Shown in pieces: positions 35,061 through 43,236 of a stretch of DNA of 64,000 nt; the stretch's first letter is position 1; every line of letters begins with the position of its first letter. The stretch is from positions 1,922,001-1,986,000 of the forward strand of contig NZ_CP085839.1 in assembly GCF_020715565.1 (NCBI RefSeq). Reading direction: 5' to 3'. A program made the translations under genes and the position numbers. The notes beneath the pieces were generated by a model that was given only the letters and a program-made list of their open reading frames with translations, was not told the DNA's origin and made no database searches. Source of the DNA: Nocardioides sp. Kera G14. Its GTDB lineage: Bacteria > Actinomycetota > Actinomycetes > Propionibacteriales > Nocardioidaceae.

Positions 35061-35090
35061 AGCGCCCCCGCGTTGTTACGCGGGGGCGCT
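35061..35090 (-). terminator. terminator after aconitase
   Basis: Perfect 12-base arms AGCGCCCCCGCG (35061-35072) and CGCGGGGGCGCT (35079-35090) with a 6-base loop, 21 bases after the acn stop on the minus strand. Very stable, no U-tract. Confidence 0.8.
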
Positions 35091-35110
35091 GTTCGGATCG
35101 ACGGATGGCG

Positions 35111-37930
35111 TCAGCCAGCGACCAGGTTCCGCAGCACGTACTGCAGGATGCCGCCGTTGCGGTAGTAGTTCGCCTCACCGGGAGTGTCGATGCGGACGAC
35201 CGCGTCGAACTCCACACCGGTGTCCGTGGTGACCTTGACCGTCTTCGGCGTCCGGCCCTCGTTGAGCTCGGTGATCCCGGTGATGGAGAAGGTCTCCTCG
35301 CCGGTCAGGCCCAGGCTGTCGGCGTTCTCACCGGCCGGGAACTGGAGCGGGATGACGCCCATACCGATGAGGTTGGAGCGGTGGATCCGCTCGAACGACT
35401 CGGTGATGACGGCCTTGACGCCGAGGAGCGAGGTGCCCTTGGCGGCCCAGTCACGCGAGGAGCCCGAGCCGTACTCCTTGCCACCGAGGACGACGAGCGG
35501 GATGCCCGCGGCCTGGTAGTTGACGCTGGCGTCGTACACGGGGACGACGGGGGCGTCGGCCTGCGTGAAGTCGCGGGTCAGGCCACCCTCGGTGCCGGGT
35601 GCGACCTGGTTCTTGATCCGGATGTTGGCGAAGGTGCCGCGGATCATGACCTCGTGGTTGCCTCGACGCGAGCCGTAGGAGTTGAAGTCGCGCTGGGCGA
35701 CGCCGTTCTCCGCGAGGTACTTGCCGGCCGGGCTGTCGGCCTTGATGTTGCCGGCCGGGCTGATGTGGTCGGTCGTGACGGAGTCACCGAGCTTGAGGAG
35801 CACGCGGGCACCCTCGATGTCGGTCACCGGGCTCGGCGTCAGGGACATGCCGTCGAAGTACGGCGCCTTGCGGACGTACGTCGATGCGTCGTCCCACGTG
35901 AAGGTGTCACCCGTCGGGGTGGGGAGGTTCTGCCAGCGCTCGTCACCCGCGAAGACGTCGGCGTAGTCCTTGGTGAACATGTCGGAGTCGATCGCCTGGG
36001 CGATGGTCGTCTCGACCTCGGCCGGGGACGGCCAGATGTCCTTGAGGAAGACGTCGTTGCCGTCGGTGTCCTGACCGATCGGGTCGTTGAACAGGTCGAC
36101 GTCCATCGAGCCGGCCAGCGCGTACGCGATGACGAGCGGCGGCGACGCGAGGTAGTTCATCTTCACGTCCGGGTTGATGCGACCCTCGAAGTTGCGGTTG
36201 CCGGAGAGCACCGAGACGACCGCGAGGTCCTTCTCGTTCACCGCGGCGGAGACCTCGGGGATGATCGGGCCCGAGTTGCCGATGCAGGTGACGCAGCCGT
36301 AGCCGACGAGGTTGAAGCCGACCTTCTCGAGGTACGGCGTGAGGCCGGCCTTGTCGTAGTAGTCGGTGACGACCTTCGACCCGGGGGCGAGCGTGGTCTT
36401 GACCCACGGCTTGCGGGTCAGGCCCTTCTCCACGGCCTTCTTGGCCAGGAGCGCGGCACCGATCATCACGCTCGGGTTGGAGGTGTTGGTGCAGGACGTG
36501 ATGGACGCGATCGTGACCGCACCGTGGTCGAGCTCGAACGTCGTCCCGTCCTCGAGGGTCACCTCGACCGGGTTGGAGGCGCGGCCACCGTCCTTGGGCG
36601 CGGCCGAGAGGAAGTCCCGCGGGGCCGCCTCACCGTTGGACTGCGCCGGGTCCTTGGAGGGGACGTCGGAGCCGGGGAAGCTCTCCTCGACGGACTCGTC
36701 GTAGCCCTTGGTGTCCTGTGTGTCACCGGCGTAGTCGACCAGCGCGCCGCGGAAGGACTGCTTGGCGTTGGTGAGCTCGACGCGGTCCTGGGGACGCTTC
36801 GGGCCGGCGATCGACGGCACGACGGTGGAGAGGTCGAGCTCGAGCTTCTCGGAGAAGCGCGGCTCAGCGGCGGGGTCGAGCCAGAGGCCCTGCTCCTTCG
36901 CGTAGGTCTCGACGAGCTTGAGCTGCTGCTCATCGCGGCCCGTGAGGCGCAGGTAGTTGATCGTCTCGTCGTCGATCGGGAACATCGCGACGGTCGAGCC
37001 GAACTCGGGGCTCATGTTGCCGATGGTGGCGCGGTTGGCGAGCGGCAGCGCCGCGACACCGGCGCCGTAGAACTCGACGAACTTGCCGACGACGCCGTGC
37101 TTGCGCAGCATCTCGGTGATCGTGAGGACGAGGTCGGTCGCGGTGGAGCCTTCGGGCAGGTCGCCGGTCAGCTTGAAACCCACGACGCGCGGGATCAGCA
37201 TGGAGACGGGCTGGCCGAGCAGGGCCGCCTCTGCCTCGATGCCGCCGACGCCGAAGCCGAGGACGCCGAGGCCGTCGACCATCGTGGTGTGGGAGTCGGT
37301 GCCGACGCAGGTGTCGGGGTATGCCAGGAGCTCGCCGTCGACCTCACGGGTGAAGACGGTGCGGGCCAGGTGCTCGATGTTGACCTGGTGGACGATGCCG
37401 GTGCCCGGCGGGACGACCTTGAAGTCGTCGAACGCGGTCTGGCCCCAGCGCAGGAACTGGTAGCGCTCCTTGTTGCGGTCGTACTCGATCTCGACGTTCT
37501 TCTCGAACGCCTCGGGCGTACCGAAGACCTCCGCGATGACCGAGTGGTCGATGACCATCTCGGCCGGGCTCAGCGGGTTGATCTTCGTCGGGTCGCCGCC
37601 GAGGTCGGCCGCGGCCTCACGCAGGGTGGCGAGGTCGACGATGCACGGGACGCCGGTGAAGTCCTGCATGATCACGCGCGCCGGCGTGAACTGGATCTCC
37701 TTGTCCGGCTCGGCGTCCTGGTCCCAGCCGGCGAGCGCCTTGATGTCGTCGGCCGTGATGTCCGCGCCGTCCTCGGTGCGGAGCAGGTTCTCCAGGAGGA
37801 CCTTGAGCGAGTACGGCAGGGACTGCACGTCCAAGCCGTCGCCCGTGACCGCGTCGAGGCGGAAGATCTCGTAGTCGGTGCCGTCCACCGAGAGGGTGCT
37901 CTTGGCACCGAAACTGTTCTTGCTGGCCAT
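35111..37930 (-). CDS. acnA: aconitate hydratase A
   Basis: 939 residues from ATG 37930 ([13 protein letters not shown]), typical for the actinobacterial AcnA/IRP-like form with its acidic insertion ([21 protein letters not shown]) in the middle. The [4Fe-4S] ligands are Cys in SCTNTSNPS and the two Cys of [23 protein letters not shown] and the C-terminal swivel domain with [11 protein letters not shown] and [14 protein letters not shown] are present. It isomerises citrate to isocitrate in the TCA cycle. The promoter region holds a perfect TCTTGATATCAAGA palindrome, a half repeat, and a DtxR-like box. Confidence 0.98.
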   Translation of the reverse strand: MASKNSFGAKSTLSVDGTDYEIFRLDAVTGDGLDVQSLPYSLKVLLENLLRTEDGADITADDIKALAGWDQDAEPDKEIQFTPARVIMQDFTGVPCIVDLATLREAAADLGGDPTKINPLSPAEMVIDHSVIAEVFGTPEAFEKNVEIEYDRNKERYQFLRWGQTAFDDFKVVPPGTGIVHQVNIEHLARTVFTREVDGELLAYPDTCVGTDSHTTMVDGLGVLGFGVGGIEAEAALLGQPVSMLIPRVVGFKLTGDLPEGSTATDLVLTITEMLRKHGVVGKFVEFYGAGVAALPLANRATIGNMSPEFGSTVAMFPIDDETINYLRLTGRDEQQLKLVETYAKEQGLWLDPAAEPRFSEKLELDLSTVVPSIAGPKRPQDRVELTNAKQSFRGALVDYAGDTQDTKGYDESVEESFPGSDVPSKDPAQSNGEAAPRDFLSAAPKDGGRASNPVEVTLEDGTTFELDHGAVTIASITSCTNTSNPSVMIGAALLAKKAVEKGLTRKPWVKTTLAPGSKVVTDYYDKAGLTPYLEKVGFNLVGYGCVTCIGNSGPIIPEVSAAVNEKDLAVVSVLSGNRNFEGRINPDVKMNYLASPPLVIAYALAGSMDVDLFNDPIGQDTDGNDVFLKDIWPSPAEVETTIAQAIDSDMFTKDYADVFAGDERWQNLPTPTGDTFTWDDASTYVRKAPYFDGMSLTPSPVTDIEGARVLLKLGDSVTTDHISPAGNIKADSPAGKYLAENGVAQRDFNSYGSRRGNHEVMIRGTFANIRIKNQVAPGTEGGLTRDFTQADAPVVPVYDASVNYQAAGIPLVVLGGKEYGSGSSRDWAAKGTSLLGVKAVITESFERIHRSNLIGMGVIPLQFPAGENADSLGLTGEETFSITGITELNEGRTPKTVKVTTDTGVEFDAVVRIDTPGEANYYRNGGILQYVLRNLVAG

Positions 37931-37963
37931 GGTTCCCATCCTGCCGTCCGCGTGGGCGCCGTT

Positions 37964-37982
37964 GAAAGTAAGGCTCGCCTTG
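37964..37982. promoter_or_regulatory. possible DtxR/IdeR-like iron box upstream of acnA
   Basis: GAAAGTAAGGCTCGCCTTG matches the 19-base DtxR/IdeR consensus at about 13 positions by eye, including the central AGGCT and the CCT of the right arm. It lies 34-52 bases before the acnA ATG. Iron control would make sense for an iron-sulfur enzyme, but the match is imperfect. Confidence 0.3.
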
Positions 37983-38008
37983 CTTCGCGTCGCTCGCTTG
38001 CTCATTTG

Positions 38009-38036
38009 TCTTGATATCAAGATACACGATATCAAG
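38009..38036. promoter_or_regulatory. palindrome plus repeated half-site upstream of acnA
   Basis: A perfect TCTTGATATCAAGA (38009-38022) is followed by a second GATATCAAG (38028-38036). This is an AT-rich island in a GC-rich genome, 79 bases before acnA, and the most likely regulator-binding site or promoter core for that gene. Size and symmetry suit a dimeric MarR- or TetR-type protein. Confidence 0.6.
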
Positions 38037-38110
38037 CGGCCTAGGTGGGCGGTCCTGCGTGCCGCCGTCACTCAGGCAGCGGGTCGCGCTGATGCAGGAG
38101 GATGGAGCCC

Positions 38111-38488
38111 GTGACCATCGTCCTGGCTGTGCTCGCCGCCGTGGCCCTCGTCGCGACCGTCGCCGTCGCGATCACCGCGCTCCTCCTTCGCCGACGCGTC
38201 GCCGCGCTCTCGACCACCGTGCTCGGGTTGCAGGAGGAGGTGGCCGCGCGTGCGGAGGGACCGGCAGCTCCGGCAGTTCCGGGCGACCTCGGACCGCGCC
38301 GCCTGATCACGATCGAGATCCTCAACCCGCTCGAGGTCGCCGCCAAGCACTCGCGTGCGGCGAAGCTCCTCGGCGGCGTCACGCCCGCGATGATCTCGCG
38401 GATCGTCTACGACCAGGCCAGCACGCAGATCCTGGAGACCCTCGAGGAGGAGGGCATCGCGGCCGAGGTACGGGTCCATGTCGGCTGA
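38111..38488 (+). CDS. small membrane protein of unknown function
   Basis: 125 residues from GTG 38111, which has AGGAGG 9 bases upstream. An ATG at 38102 directly abuts the same AGGAGG and is less likely. One N-terminal transmembrane helix (residues 2-26), a short coiled-coil-like stretch (RRRVAALSTTVLGLQEEVAAR), then a soluble domain RRLITIEILNPLEVAAKHSRAAKLLGGVTPAMISRIVYDQASTQI. I recognise no named family. It overlaps the next gene by 11 bases, so the pair is probably a unit. Confidence 0.65.
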   Translation: MTIVLAVLAAVALVATVAVAITALLLRRRVAALSTTVLGLQEEVAARAEGPAAPAVPGDLGPRRLITIEILNPLEVAAKHSRAAKLLGGVTPAMISRIVYDQASTQILETLEEEGIAAEVRVHVG

Positions 38489-38918
38489 CCTCCTTGCCCG
38501 GCTCCTGGTCTTGGCCGCGCTGGTGGCAGCCGGGCTGGCCATCGGCCTGGTCGTCATCACCGTGCGAGGCTGGCTCGCCGCCAGCGCCGCCGCCGAGGAC
38601 GTACGCCGACAGCTGCTGCGTCGCGCCGCGTGGCGGGAGGAGGCGACCCGACTCCTCGCGCTCCGCTCGCCGTTGGCCGACAGCGCCCAGCGGGCGGCCG
38701 ATGCGGTCGACCTCGGGGCAACCGTCACCCGGCTCGGCCACGAGACCGTCGCCGGCCTCTCCTTCGCCCTGCTCGACGCGATCCCCGCGACCCGCGGGAG
38801 GACCACGCGCTTCCGTCGCAGGCACGACGAGATCGCCGGACGGTTCTACAGCGCGATCAACGACGCCACCACCACCGCCCGCCGCGCAGGGCGCGCGCTC
38901 ACCGGTGACGAGGAGTGA
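38478..38918 (+). CDS. small membrane protein of unknown function, partner of upstream gene
   Basis: 146 residues, ATG inside the end of the upstream gene. One transmembrane helix (about residues 7-30) followed by an Ala/Arg-rich helical domain with LGHETVAGLSFALLDAIPATRGRTTRFRRRHDEIAGRFY. No signal peptidase or lipobox motif. It has the same topology as its upstream partner (short outside, helical domain inside or the reverse), suggesting a membrane complex. No family recognised. Confidence 0.65.
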   Translation: MSADLLARLLVLAALVAAGLAIGLVVITVRGWLAASAAAEDVRRQLLRRAAWREEATRLLALRSPLADSAQRAADAVDLGATVTRLGHETVAGLSFALLDAIPATRGRTTRFRRRHDEIAGRFYSAINDATTTARRAGRALTGDEE

Positions 38919-38923
38919 GCAGG

Positions 38924-38949
38924 GCGACGCACTCGACGCGGTGCATCAT
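38924..38949. repeat. imperfect repeat with dyad, copy 1
   Basis: Begins GCGACGCACTCG and ends GGTGCATCAT; 22 of 26 positions match the copy at 39826. Contains GACGCAC...GTGCATC arms. The two copies flank the repeat-protein gene at 38970-39785. Confidence 0.45.
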
Positions 38950-38964
38950 CGGGCCGACGCCCGA
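38949..38964. terminator. short hairpin between convergent genes
   Basis: TCGGGC-CGAC-GCCCGA, perfect 6-base arms, in the 51 bases between the membrane-protein gene and the convergent repeat-protein gene. Weak terminator candidate. Confidence 0.4.
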
Positions 38965-38969
38965 AGACC

Positions 38970-39785
38970 TCAGGCGGCAGGCGCGGTGTAGGCCCAGGTG
39001 ATCTCGGCGAAGGTCCAGCCGGCGCCGGCGACGGGCGTGTACTTGAGCACGAATCCGTGCGGACCGTAGGAGAGTGGCTCCAGCGTGCCGACGTGGTTCG
39101 CCCCACCGTCATCGGCTTTGAGGTAATAGCAGATGTAGCCGGCAGCCGCCTGCGGAGAGACGTAGCTGCCGGTGCAGTGCGAGTCGCCGGTGGTCACCGG
39201 AGCCGACCGGATCGTCTGGGCGGCCGCCGGGAAGGAGAACGACACCCCGCGCGCGTCGGTGGCCCCGCTCGCGTTGTAGGCCGTCGCGCCGTAGCCGGTG
39301 AGGACGCTGCCCGCGTTGATCGGCCGGTCCGCCCAGACCTGGCTCAACTGGGTCTTGGCGTCGTTGGAGAGTTTCTCGAAGCCCAGCGCGCCGTTGCCGA
39401 CGTCGGCGTTGCTGATCGTGCCGTCCGCGATGTCGACGCTGGTGAGCGACTGGTTCGCGATCCGCGAGGAGTCGACCGAGTTGGGCACCAGCCTGCTGCC
39501 GGCGACGGAGGCGCCCGCGATGTCCTGTCCGCCGAGTGAGCCGTCGGCGACGTCGACGCCGCCGAGGGAGCCGTTCTTGATCTCGTTGCCGCCGATGCTG
39601 CCCGTGGCGACGTCGGCCGCGATGATCGAGCGGTTCTTGATCGTCTTCGAGGTCACGGAGTTCGGGGCGAGCTTCTTGACCACTGCGGCGACCGCCTGTC
39701 CCCCGCCGGTGCCGGCGACCGCGATCAGGAGCGCCAGGGTGGCGGCGACGTTGGCATAGCTGAATCGGGGCAGGCGCAGGCGCAT
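38970..39785 (-). CDS. secreted protein with repeated GSLGGxDVADGS-type units
   Basis: 271 residues from ATG 39785. Signal/anchor MRLRLPRFSYANVAATLALL then an Ala/Gly region. Residues ~40-130 consist of short repeats built around Asn/Ser-Gly-Asp: SVTSKTIKNRSIIAADVATG, SIGGNEIKNGSLGGVDVADG, SLGGQDIAGASVAGSRLVPN. These read like a pentapeptide-like beta-helix. The C-terminal ~110 residues form a globular domain with two Cys (HCTGS, YICYY). Such proteins are common, multicopy and uncharacterised in actinobacteria; surface exposure is inferred. Confidence 0.75.
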   Translation of the reverse strand: MRLRLPRFSYANVAATLALLIAVAGTGGGQAVAAVVKKLAPNSVTSKTIKNRSIIAADVATGSIGGNEIKNGSLGGVDVADGSLGGQDIAGASVAGSRLVPNSVDSSRIANQSLTSVDIADGTISNADVGNGALGFEKLSNDAKTQLSQVWADRPINAGSVLTGYGATAYNASGATDARGVSFSFPAAAQTIRSAPVTTGDSHCTGSYVSPQAAAGYICYYLKADDGGANHVGTLEPLSYGPHGFVLKYTPVAGAGWTFAEITWAYTAPAA

Positions 39786-39825
39786 GGCGCCCATGATCCG
39801 TCAACCGGCCGCTGGCGCCAAGAGC

Positions 39826-39851
39826 GCGACGCACTCGCCATGGTGCGTCAT
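39826..39851. repeat. imperfect repeat with dyad, copy 2
   Basis: Begins GCGACGCACTCG and ends GGTGCGTCAT, with perfect GACGCAC/GTGCGTC arms around eight bases. It lies in the 139-base gap between the repeat-protein start and the ferredoxin end. Confidence 0.45.
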
Positions 39852-39924
39852 GCACGATCCTCGGCATGCCTCGCCCATCCCCGATGCAGGTGCCGGTCGC
39901 GGAGCGGGCGAGGGCCTGGCTCAC

Positions 39925-40119
39925 TCATCTCTGGAGCCGCAGCGCAAGGGCCGGGCAGACCCCGACGACCTGACGCGCACGGGCCATCTCGTCCTCGCCC
40001 AGTTCCGGCGGCAGCAGGGGGAAGCCCCAAGGGTCGGTACCGATGCGCTCACCCCACAGTTGAGCGCACAGTCCGTGTCCGTCGCAACGCGTCCAGTCGA
40101 CCTCGAGTCGCGCGCTCAC
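39925..40119 (-). CDS. ferredoxin, three-Cys [3Fe-4S] type
   Basis: 64 residues with a GTG start overlapping the NuoF-like stop by 4 bases. Cys12 and Cys18 (RCDGHGLC) and Cys55 followed by Pro (GVCPALAL) give the C-x5-C...CP pattern of small single-cluster actinobacterial ferredoxins, where a third spacing residue replaces the fourth Cys. Best fit is one [3Fe-4S] cluster. Context: last gene of the ApbE, heme membrane protein, NuoF-like, ferredoxin operon, so it probably passes electrons from the NuoF-like flavoprotein to the membrane. Confidence 0.9.
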   Translation of the reverse strand: MSARLEVDWTRCDGHGLCAQLWGERIGTDPWGFPLLPPELGEDEMARARQVVGVCPALALRLQR

Positions 40120-41366
40120 GCCGCACCCCCCGAGGTCAGCGGAAGCACGCCGCGGGTCGGGCGGCCGCAGCCACGACCCAAGCGGTGTAGCTCGATCTCC
40201 TCGGCGTACGCCGTCAGACCCGTGCCCAGGAACCGCACGGCTCCCGTGGGGTGGGCACACGCGCCACGACCGGAGATCAGCCCGGCCCGTCGCTTGAGTG
40301 CGTCCACGTCCGGGAGCGCGCCGGCGTGGAGGGCGCCCAGGTCGCGCGCGAGGGAGTCGAGCCCGAAGACACACGGTCCGCACTGCCCCGCCGATTCGCG
40401 GGCGAGCCACTGCCCGACGCGGGCGAGCTCCCCGAGGGCGCAGGTGTCATCGGGAAGTACGGCGACCACGCCGGCGCCCCAGGCCAGTCCGGCCGCCTTC
40501 AGCGCCGATCGGTCGACCGTCAGATGGGCCGCGGACGACCAGACGCCGTGATAGCCGCCGATCAGCACGGGCCGGCCGTCGAGTGCGCCGGTGAGGTCTC
40601 GGAGCCGCAGGCCGTGCGGCACCTCGATCACGCCGCGATGGGGCACGTCGCCGACGAGCGTCACGAGCGTGGTGCCCGCCTCATGCGGGAGTCCGCCCGT
40701 CAGGCCCGAGTCCGCGAGGACGCCCAGCGCGGCGAACGTCTCCACGTTCGACGCGAACGTCGGTCGTCCCAGGAGTCCCCGCTCCGTCGGCAGCACGCGA
40801 CGCCCCTCGGGCACGGCGGGGCGGTTCTCGAGCCCGTTGATCGCCGCCCGGACCTCGCCGGACACGAAGCCGCCCTCCGAGCGCACCACCCGGATGTCGC
40901 GAGCATCGCGACGCTCCGCGCAGGCCGCGAGCAGGGCGTCCGCCGAGACCGGGTCGTGCACGGTGATTGTCGCGCCGCGCGCGCTGAGGGCGGTGGCGAC
41001 CACGACGACCCCGTCGATGACCCGGTGGGGCGCCGACCGCATCAGCACGCGGTCCTTCCAGCTCGAGGGATCGCTCTCGCTGCCGTTGACGAGCACCTCG
41101 GCACCCGGACCGACGGCGGCGAGCTTCGCGCTCACCGGGAACCCGGCGCCGCCGCGCCCCAGGAGGCCTGCTTCGCGGGTCGCCGTACACAACCAGGCAT
41201 GGGTGCGCGGGATCGGCGCGCCCGCGAACCCTCGGTGCTCGGGGTAGCTCACCGGTCGGTTGCCGGAGGTGCCCGCCAGCAGCACCGCCGGCCCGACGGA
41301 CAGCACCGGCGGTGTGGCGGAGTGGCGGGTCCGCCGCTGCGTGTTCGGGCTTGTCGTCATGGTCAT
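40116..41366 (-). CDS. NuoF-like (NADH dehydrogenase 51-kDa family) flavoprotein
   Basis: 416 residues from ATG 41366. The FMN/NADH domain is shown by EAGLLGRGGAGFPVSAKLAAV and the following VNGSESDP. The SLBB region lies in the middle, and the iron-sulfur domain at the end has QCGPC (Cys329, Cys332) and Cys370 in GRGACAHPTGAV. The first Cys of the canonical SCGxCxPC motif is Ala (ESAGQCGPC), leaving three recognisable ligands. No other Nuo genes are nearby, so this is not complex I. A cytosolic NAD(P)H-oxidising input module for the neighbouring ferredoxin and heme protein is inferred. Its start overlaps the upstream stop by 4 bases (ATGA). Confidence 0.88.
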   Translation of the reverse strand: MTMTTSPNTQRRTRHSATPPVLSVGPAVLLAGTSGNRPVSYPEHRGFAGAPIPRTHAWLCTATREAGLLGRGGAGFPVSAKLAAVGPGAEVLVNGSESDPSSWKDRVLMRSAPHRVIDGVVVVATALSARGATITVHDPVSADALLAACAERRDARDIRVVRSEGGFVSGEVRAAINGLENRPAVPEGRRVLPTERGLLGRPTFASNVETFAALGVLADSGLTGGLPHEAGTTLVTLVGDVPHRGVIEVPHGLRLRDLTGALDGRPVLIGGYHGVWSSAAHLTVDRSALKAAGLAWGAGVVAVLPDDTCALGELARVGQWLARESAGQCGPCVFGLDSLARDLGALHAGALPDVDALKRRAGLISGRGACAHPTGAVRFLGTGLTAYAEEIELHRLGRGCGRPTRGVLPLTSGGAA

Positions 41367-41953
41367 CGAAGGGCTCCGATCGGTTGGTGATGGTCCAGCC
41401 GCAGGCGGCCGGTCGTGTCGGGGATCCGGCGCGGTGGAGCGCCGAGCCGGAGTGCGGCGGCGGTGACCACCGTGGCGCCGCAGAGGACGTACGTCGCGGC
41501 GCCCCACCAGGTGCGGGTGTCGGTGCCGCCGAAGATGCCGTGGGCCATGCTCAGCGCCCAGCCGAGGTACGCCGACGTGTGGACGATGCGCCACGTGCGA
41601 GCAGCGCGCGCCGACCCAGCCAGCCGGTGGCGCAGGCCGCCCGAGAGGCCCGTGAGGATGAAGGCATAGAGCGCGAAGACGCCGAGGGCGACGGCGACGG
41701 GGCGATAGCCGGCCGCGAACGGGAACAGGAGCGTCGTCGCAGGCACGCTGACGTAGGCATCCGCCAGTGTGGCCGCGATGTGCAGACCGAGCACGACGAG
41801 GCCGAGGACGCCCACGCTGCGATGGACGAGTTGACGTATCAGCCGCGATTGTCCAGCGCCGCCACGAGTGGCGAGCGCACCGAGCGCGGTCGACGCGGTG
41901 AGGGCGAGCAGGGCGACAAAGCCGAGTGCGCGAATGAGGTACCAGAGCGTCAT
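41363..41953 (-). CDS. ferric-reductase-like di-heme transmembrane protein
   Basis: 196 residues with about six transmembrane helices and no soluble domain. Paired histidines at His44/His58 and His125/His138, 13-14 apart on two helices, match the bis-heme spacing of the ferric-reductase/NADPH-oxidase membrane domain. It lacks the FAD/NAD domain normally fused to it; that role may be filled by the NuoF-like protein and ferredoxin encoded immediately downstream. The start shares a base with the ApbE stop (TGATG). It should carry electrons across the membrane, probably to an FMN protein outside. Confidence 0.85.
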   Translation of the reverse strand: MTLWYLIRALGFVALLALTASTALGALATRGGAGQSRLIRQLVHRSVGVLGLVVLGLHIAATLADAYVSVPATTLLFPFAAGYRPVAVALGVFALYAFILTGLSGGLRHRLAGSARAARTWRIVHTSAYLGWALSMAHGIFGGTDTRTWWGAATYVLCGATVVTAAALRLGAPPRRIPDTTGRLRLDHHQPIGALR

Positions 41954-42867
41954 CAGGCGGCCCTCGACTCCGACGGCCAGGTACCCCACGTCGTGACATC
42001 GTGGCGGTGGTCGACGAGCCTCGCGGGAAAGCGGCGCTCGCGGATCCGACGGCCGGCGGCGATGTCGTCGACCAGCGCCCAGGTGCTCACCACGTTGGCG
42101 GTCAGCGCCGAGGGGGCGGCGATGCTGGCGGTGCGCCACATCCCGGACGCCGGCTCGCCCGTGCGCGGGTCGACCACGTGATGGGCCGGCCGGCCGTCGG
42201 GACCGGTCCAGCGCCGGCCCACCAGCGAGGAGGTCGCCAGGCCGCCACCGGTGAGCCCGATCCGGACCGAGGGTCCCCCCTCGATCTCGGCGACGTCGAC
42301 GAGCCAGTCGTGCTTGCCCGCAGCCGAGAGGTCGCCGCCGATCCCGACCAGCGCCGGGGCGCCGTACTTCCGAAGGATGCGGCGGGCCGCCTCGTCCGCA
42401 GTCCAGGCCTTGGCGGTCGCGCCGAGGTCGAGCCGCATCCCCCGCGGTACGCCGAGCCGGCACAGCGTTCGGTCGACGCGGACCCGGTTCCAGCCGGGCG
42501 CGGGTTGCGGAGTCACGGCGGGCGTCCCCGTGCGGGCTCGAACGGTAGCGATATCGGCGTCGTACCCGAGCCCGATGAGCGCTGTGCCAATGGTCGGGTC
42601 GACTGCGCCGTCGGTGTCACGGGCGGCGTCGAGTGCGACGTTGACCAGGTGGAGCGCGAGCGGACTGACCGGCACGAGCTCGCCGGCATGGTCGTTGACG
42701 CGCTCGAGCTCGGAGTCGGCGCGGAACCGGCTGGCGGCGGCCTCGACCTTCCCCATCAGCTCGCTGACGATCCGCGTGGCGCCGTCGAGGTGACGGGGCT
42801 CGATCACGGCGACCGTGACGGCGCACGACCAGTCGCGCCACGCCGCGAGGTTCGGGGATGCCCTCAT
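41953..42867 (-). CDS. apbE: FAD:protein FMN transferase
   Basis: 304 residues. ApbE transfers FMN from FAD to a Thr/Ser in a DxxSGAT-type motif of a target protein. Recognisable blocks: ASRFRADSELERVND, VDPTIGTALIGLGYD, RLDLGATAKAWTADEAARRI, GIGGDLSAAG, HHVVDPRTGEPASG and ASIAAPSALTANVVSTWALV, with the conserved metal-binding Asp/Thr near the end. No signal peptide or lipobox is visible, so flavinylation may occur in the cytoplasm before export. The probable target is the FMN-binding protein at 46482, which has DTVSGAT. It overlaps the small gene upstream (ATGA). Confidence 0.93.
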   Translation of the reverse strand: MRASPNLAAWRDWSCAVTVAVIEPRHLDGATRIVSELMGKVEAAASRFRADSELERVNDHAGELVPVSPLALHLVNVALDAARDTDGAVDPTIGTALIGLGYDADIATVRARTGTPAVTPQPAPGWNRVRVDRTLCRLGVPRGMRLDLGATAKAWTADEAARRILRKYGAPALVGIGGDLSAAGKHDWLVDVAEIEGGPSVRIGLTGGGLATSSLVGRRWTGPDGRPAHHVVDPRTGEPASGMWRTASIAAPSALTANVVSTWALVDDIAAGRRIRERRFPARLVDHRHDVTTWGTWPSESRAA

Positions 42868-43172
42868 GAGGAGTGGCTCGATCCGCTCGCTGAGCCGTTG
42901 CTGCCGGAGTTGACCGTCGAGCCGGTGTCTCCGGAGGTGGTGCCACTCGCGCTGTCATTGCTCGAGCTCGTCGTACCGCTGTCATAGCCGCTGTAGGAAC
43001 CGCTGCCGGATGAGGTCGTGGTGGATGTGGTGGTCGTCGACGTCGTCGCCGCGGTCGACGCGGTCGAGTCATGGGCTGCGACCGTGAGGGCCGCGGTGCC
43101 CAGCAGGCTGGCACCGACAGCGCCGAACAGCCAGCGACGGGCGCGGATGAGGGGACTTGGTTTCGTGGACAT
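42864..43172 (-). CDS. small secreted Ser/Thr/Gly-rich protein
   Basis: 102 residues. A basic start (MSTKPSPLIRARRW) and one hydrophobic helix (residues 15-33), then about 65 residues made almost only of Ser, Thr, Gly, Asn and Asp with a Tyr-Ser-Gly-Tyr patch. It is first in the apbE operon and overlaps apbE by 4 bases, so it is likely translated. Low complexity prevents family assignment; it resembles the Ser/Thr linker of the FMN-binding protein at 46482. Perhaps a wall-spanning or glycosylated tether. Confidence 0.65.
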   Translation of the reverse strand: MSTKPSPLIRARRWLFGAVGASLLGTAALTVAAHDSTASTAATTSTTTTSTTTSSGSGSYSGYDSGTTSSSNDSASGTTSGDTGSTVNSGSNGSASGSSHSS

Positions 43173-43216
43173 GTCTTCACCGTGGGGGCTCGGTCTATGA
43201 GACTCATGTGGAGCCT

Positions 43217-43236
43217 TGATGAACGGTCACTCATCA
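43217..43236. promoter_or_regulatory. inverted repeat in the divergent promoter of the electron-transfer operon and two-component genes
   Basis: TGATGA (43217-43222) and TCATCA (43231-43236) are inverted repeats around eight bases, with a nearby TGAGACTCA symmetry just upstream. They lie in the 194-base region between divergent starts at 43172 and 43367. A response-regulator site is the natural guess; otherwise nothing clear is seen in this gap. Confidence 0.35.

Noticed and set aside
35054..38014. 986-codon open frame on the plus strand opposite aconitase
   Set aside because: Antisense shadow of acnA, rich in Val/Asp/Leu/Gly without any motif; the minus-strand aconitase is complete and unmistakable.
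39848..40030. Small open frames around the ferredoxin gene
   Set aside because: They are out-of-frame shadows; only the GTG-started 64-residue ferredoxin has a recognisable Cys pattern and operon coupling.
40116..41366. Start of respiratory complex I (nuo) operon
   Set aside because: Only a NuoF-like protein is present; neighbours are ferredoxin, a heme membrane protein and ApbE, with no NuoE, NuoG or membrane Nuo subunits.
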